Of a stretch of DNA of 16,464 bases, positions 13,580-16,464 are shown piece by piece. Numbering within the stretch: the first letter of the stretch is position 1; every line of letters starts with the position of its first letter. Under the pieces are notes generated by a model, which had not been told where the DNA came from, searched no databases, and saw nothing but the letters and a program-made list of their open reading frames with translations. Origin of the DNA: Thermodesulfovibrionia bacterium (GTDB lineage Bacteria; Nitrospirota; Thermodesulfovibrionia; UBA6902); the NCBI GenBank assembly GCA_947258735.1, contig CAMYJJ010000039.1, forward strand, positions 1-16,464. The letters run 5' to 3'. The translations under genes were made by a program, and so were the position numbers.

Positions 13580-13741
13580 CTAGTTTCTTCTTCTCTCTAT
13601 AAACTCTTCCAGGTATTCCAGCAGCGCAGGATCACTGATCGAGACTTCATATAACTCATCCTGTGAATCACACTTGCAATATGTCAGAAAATCCTTATGC
13701 ATCTTCTTTTCATCCGCATTCACTACCATATAATTGTACAT
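13580..13741 (-). CDS. 53-residue protein of unknown function with a sigma-28 promoter
   Basis: Not recognised. Sequence MYNYMVVNADEKK... ends in 'EEFIERRRN'. It is soluble and acidic in the middle ('DSQDELYEVSISDPALLEYLEEFIE') with two cysteines as C-x-C ('YCKCDS') and a likely C-terminal helix. The start at 13741 is chosen because GAGGTG lies in ideal position (core GAGG 5 nt before ATG); a longer frame up to 13786 has no such site and would begin inside the -10-to-start region of the promoter. The sigma-28 element at 13777-13804 and the terminator downstream support a real transcription unit convergent with the pilus operon. By promoter it may belong to the motility regulon; it does not look like FlgM. 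Confidence 0.6.
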   Translation of the reverse strand: MYNYMVVNADEKKMHKDFLTYCKCDSQDELYEVSISDPALLEYLEEFIERRRN

Positions 13742-13776
13742 GTTCACCTCTTCTTTCACCTGTGTTCTTAATTTAT

Positions 13777-13804
13777 TTATCGGCATTTACAGGCAATATC
13801 TTTA
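13777..13804 (-). promoter_or_regulatory. Sigma-28 (FliA)-type promoter for the 53-residue protein
   Basis: On the minus strand, TAAAGATA (13804-13797), 12 nt, GCCGATAA (13784-13777). The -10 is a perfect 8 of 8 and the -35 6 of 8; the spacer is one longer than the FliA optimum of 11. The start near 13770 leaves a 30-nt leader ending in a good ribosome site. Confidence 0.6.
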
Positions 13805-13886
13805 GTGAAAAAGCGTATATCAGGACCTGGTCACCATAACAGGACAGGGACACATTCCTTCAGGAGATGTACCTTGTACAAACCGC

Positions 13887-13916
13887 ATGACATAGTTTTT
13901 TTTGAAATGCTAAAAT
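13887..13916 (+). promoter_or_regulatory. Sigma-70-type promoter for purL
   Basis: ATGACA (13887-13892), 18 nt, TAAAAT (13911-13916): 5 of 6 in each hexamer. Predicted start near 13924 gives a leader of about 30 nt before ATG 13953. The palindrome AGCAGCTGCT (13917-13926) lies on the start site. It does not resemble the E. coli PurR box. Confidence 0.45.
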
Positions 13917-13952
13917 AGCAGCTGCTGTCGATCGCCTTGTGAGAAATCATTG

Positions 13953-16464
13953 ATGAATTTAATACATTTTTTCAGGACACCTGTCCTTTTTGAATCAGAG
14001 AATAAAACGCTTTTAGCGTCTGTTCAATCGCGTGTTTCAAAGAATATACGTGATATAAAAACAGAGTACTGTTTCAATATTGCTGTTGAGAAATCATTGT
14101 CCCGGGGTGAAATCAACGTACTGACCTGGCTTCTGTCCGAGACATTTGAACACGGCAATTTCTCGGATAAGAGTTTTATAACTGATTACAAAGCACTCCC
14201 CTTTAATTACCCCCTTACTAAGGGGGGACACAGGGCGGTCATCGTTGAGGTTGGTCCCAGGATGAACTTCAGCACGGCATGGTCCACAAATGCCGTTTCC
14301 ATCTGTCACGCGTGCGGACTGAACAACATATCCAGAATTGAAAGGTCACGCAGATATCAATTGATATTCAGTAAAGATGCAACATTGAGCGAAGACCAGA
14401 TGAAGGGCCTTTACTCGTCACTCGTTACTGATCACGCGTCACTGTTGTTTGACCGGATGACAGAATGTCACTACCCCGAACAGTTGACAACATTTGAAAC
14501 CGGGATAAGGCCTGAGCCTGTAGTTGAGGTCCCCTTCATTGAGCAGGGTAAGGAGGCACTTATACAAATCAACAGGGATATGGGTCTGGGACTTGATGAC
14601 TGGGACCTGGATTACTACTACAACCTGTTTGTACATGACATAGGCAGAAACCCGACCAATGTTGAATGCTTTGACCTGAGCCAGTCTAACAGTGAACATT
14701 CACGGCACTGGTTCTTTAAAGGAAAACTGATTGTTGATGGGAAAGAGGCCCCGCATGACCTTATCGAGTTGATAAAAAAACCTCTGGATTCAAATCCTAA
14801 AAACAGCATTATTGCTTTTAAAGATAACTCCAGTTCGATCAGGGGATTCTCTATTGAAACAATCATTCCAGAAGTTCCGGGACAATCTTCCAGATTTGCC
14901 CTGTCAACTTCACGGTTTGATCCTATATTTACTGCAGAGACCCATAACTTCCCGAGTGGTGTTGCTCCTTTTCCGGGCGCTGAGACCGGCACGGGAGGGA
15001 GGATCAGGGACGTTCAGGCAACCGGCAGGGGAGGACTTGTCATAGCAGGAACAGCAGCGTACTGTGTTGGCAACCTCAATGTCCCGGGCTATGACCTTCC
15101 CTGGGAAGATAAGAGTTTTGAGTATCCCGGGAACCTTGCTTCCCCGTTAGAGATTGAGATACAGGCAAGCAACGGCGCGTCTGATTACGGCAACAAGTTT
15201 GGTGAGCCCGTTATCCAGGGATATACACGATCTTTTGGAATGAGACTGCATTCCGGAGAGAGATATGAATGGATAAAACCGATTATGTTTACCGCCGGTG
15301 TTGGCCAGATGGATTCCGCACATATTGAAAAAGGGGACCCGGAAAAAGGGATGCTCGTGGTGAAAATCGGCGGTCCTGCATACAGAATCGGCATAGGCGG
15401 TGGCGCAGCCTCCAGCATGATTCAGGGAGAAAACATTGCAGAGCTTGACTTCAATGCCGTACAGCGCGGAGATGCAGAAATGGAACAGAAAATGAACCGC
15501 GCCCTGCGTGCCTGTATTGAGCTGGGGGAAGCCAATCCTGTTGTAAGCATCCATGATCAGGGAGCGGGAGGAAACTGTAATGTTGTCAAGGAAATCATTT
15601 ATCCTGCCGGGGCAAAGATCGAGGTCAGAAAAATCCTGCTTGGAGATAATACCCTGTCGGTCCTGGAAATATGGGGGGCTGAATACCAGGAACAGAATGC
15701 GCTGTTAGTAGGGCAAAACAGTATTAATGTTTTTGAACAAATCTGCAAGCGGGAAAAAATTCCCTTTGCCGTTATTGGTCGTATATCAGGTGATGGCCGC
15801 GTCATTCTTTATGATGAAAAGGATGACAGTACTCCCGTTAATCTGGACCTGGAGAAAGTATTGGGCGACATGCCTCAAAAAACATTTGAGCTTGACCGCA
15901 CCCGGTCTCAGGCAACGCCGCTAACATTGCCTGAGGACTTAACCGTAAGAGGCGCACTGGATAGGGTGCTCCGGCTGGTGTCTGTCGGTTCCAAGCGCTT
16001 TCTGACAAATAAAGTTGACCGCAGTGTGACAGGGTTAATCGCACAGCAGCAATGCTGCGGGCCTCTTCAGCTGACCGTTTCAGATGTTGCTGTTATTGCC
16101 CAGAGCCACCTTGGATTAACAGGGGCAGCCATTTCAATAGGTGAGCAGCCTTTAAAAACCCTGCTTGATCCTGCTGCCATGGCGCGCATGAGTGTAGGAG
16201 AGGCGATAACAAATATGGTGTGGGCAAAAATAAGTTCATTTGAAGATATTAAATGTTCGGGAAACTGGATGTGGGCTGCAAAGCTTCAGGGAGAAGGGGC
16301 CCTGCTGTATGATGCAGCGGTTGCCCTCAGTGAAATGCTCACTGACCTTGGGATTGCCATTGACGGCGGAAAAGACAGCCTTTCCATGGCCACACAGGTC
16401 AGGCACAAAAACGGAACATCTGAAACAGTCAAATCTCCCGGGACCCTTGTCATCTCAGCGTATG
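13953..16464 (+). CDS. purL: Phosphoribosylformylglycinamidine (FGAM) synthase, single-chain type, 3' part outside the window
   Basis: 837 codons visible, open to the right edge. It catalyses the ATP- and glutamine-dependent conversion of FGAR to FGAM in purine synthesis. The N-terminal PurS-like part ('NIAVEKSLSRGEINVLTWLLSETFE') is fused in, and 'VEVGPRMNFSTAWSTNAVSI', 'RNPTNVECFDLSQSN', 'SEHSRHWFFKG' (about 246-256), 'TAETHNFPSGVAPFPGAETG' and 'IDGGKDSLSMA' are all hallmarks of the large, about 1300-residue PurL rather than the small PurL/PurS/PurQ set. The glutaminase domain should lie beyond the window. ATG 13953 is chosen, with a weak GAGAA 7 nt upstream; TTG 13950 directly before it is possible. 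Codons 82-95 carry a palindromic insert-like stretch, described separately. Confidence 0.95.
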   Translation, partial: MNLIHFFRTPVLFESENKTLLASVQSRVSKNIRDIKTEYCFNIAVEKSLSRGEINVLTWLLSETFEHGNFSDKSFITDYKALPFNYPLTKGGHRAVIVEVGPRMNFSTAWSTNAVSICHACGLNNISRIERSRRYQLIFSKDATLSEDQMKGLYSSLVTDHASLLFDRMTECHYPEQLTTFETGIRPEPVVEVPFIEQGKEALIQINRDMGLGLDDWDLDYYYNLFVHDIGRNPTNVECFDLSQSNSEHSRHWFFKGKLIVDGKEAPHDLIELIKKPLDSNPKNSIIAFKDNSSSIRGFSIETIIPEVPGQSSRFALSTSRFDPIFTAETHNFPSGVAPFPGAETGTGGRIRDVQATGRGGLVIAGTAAYCVGNLNVPGYDLPWEDKSFEYPGNLASPLEIEIQASNGASDYGNKFGEPVIQGYTRSFGMRLHSGERYEWIKPIMFTAGVGQMDSAHIEKGDPEKGMLVVKIGGPAYRIGIGGGAASSMIQGENIAELDFNAVQRGDAEMEQKMNRALRACIELGEANPVVSIHDQGAGGNCNVVKEIIYPAGAKIEVRKILLGDNTLSVLEIWGAEYQEQNALLVGQNSINVFEQICKREKIPFAVIGRISGDGRVILYDEKDDSTPVNLDLEKVLGDMPQKTFELDRTRSQATPLTLPEDLTVRGALDRVLRLVSVGSKRFLTNKVDRSVTGLIAQQQCCGPLQLTVSDVAVIAQSHLGLTGAAISIGEQPLKTLLDPAAMARMSVGEAITNMVWAKISSFEDIKCSGNWMWAAKLQGEGALLYDAAVALSEMLTDLGIAIDGGKDSLSMATQVRHKNGTSETVKSPGTLVISAY
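14210..14226. repeat. 17-bp palindrome inside purL, possibly a small inserted repeat
   Basis: CCCCCTTA (14210-14217), C, TAAGGGGG (14219-14226), read in frame as part of 'YPLTKGG' (residues 86-92). It lies within an unusual stretch 'LPFNYPLTKGGHRA' (82-95), directly before the conserved 'VIVEVGPR' motif. CCCC and GGG runs on both flanks (14198-14201, 14234-14236) extend the mirror-like look. It resembles the C-run/G-run hairpin repeats scattered in many environmental bacterial genomes. Confidence 0.5.

Noticed and set aside
13742..13786. Longer start for the small minus-strand gene at 13786
   Set aside because: No ribosome site there, and it would begin upstream of the predicted transcript start; ATG 13741 has an ideal GAGGTG.
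13787..13952. tRNA or small RNA gene between the small minus-strand gene and purL
   Set aside because: No cloverleaf or T-loop motif was seen; the sequence is explained by two divergent promoters.
15147..15554. Open frames on the minus strand opposite purL, and similar ones opposite bioA, the usher and htrA
   Set aside because: They lie antisense to genes with strong family motifs, lack ribosome sites and recognisable domains, and are explained by codon-usage shadows.

Overview
The window looks like chromosomal DNA from a moderate-GC, AT-leaning, diderm, probably motile bacterium. An outer-membrane usher and a periplasmic chaperone show an outer membrane, and two promoters of the flagellar sigma-28 (FliA) type suggest flagella. 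The mix (HtrA next to a YacL-like PIN-TRAM membrane protein and ispD-ispF, a sigma-54 regulator, a single-chain-type PurL) fits Nitrospirota or a Desulfobacterota-like lineage. That placement is inference from gene content only.

Left part (1-5067, all minus strand): a housekeeping run in transcription order htrA/degP, yacL-like PIN-TRAM protein, ispD, ispF, then a TlpA-like thioredoxin and a QueG-like iron-sulfur protein cut by the window edge. The thioredoxin pair has its own consensus-like promoter (1071-1099). A 13-bp perfect inverted repeat flanks the yacL-ispD gap, and a GGCAC-rich inverted repeat fills the ispF-tlpA gap.

Centre (5068-8054): a divergent promoter region with a BirA-like half-site, then bioA (plus strand) and an NtrC-type sigma-54 activator. 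The receiver domain of this activator has lost the phospho-acceptor Asp and the other key residues.

Accessory module (8055-13432, plus strand): a chaperone-usher pilus locus of the spore-coat-U (SCPU/Csu) type. It holds a small cysteine-free secreted protein, an SCPU pilin, a strong terminator, a PapD-like chaperone, an usher overlapping it, and a last SCPU subunit that seems to lack an N-terminal donor strand and may cap the tip. Regulatory sites are rich: a perfect -35/-10 sigma-70 promoter overlapped by a dyad, a sigma-54 -24/-12 element before the first gene, and a near-perfect sigma-28 promoter about 220 nt before the pilin. The pilus therefore appears to be wired to both a phosphorylation-independent sigma-54 activator and the flagellar sigma factor.

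Right part (13433-16464): a shared bidirectional terminator, a convergent 53-codon gene of unknown function that also carries a sigma-28 promoter, and the first 837 codons of purL, running off the window. purL contains an in-frame 17-bp palindrome resembling a small inserted repeat.

No tRNA, rRNA, CRISPR array, transposase or integrase was seen.
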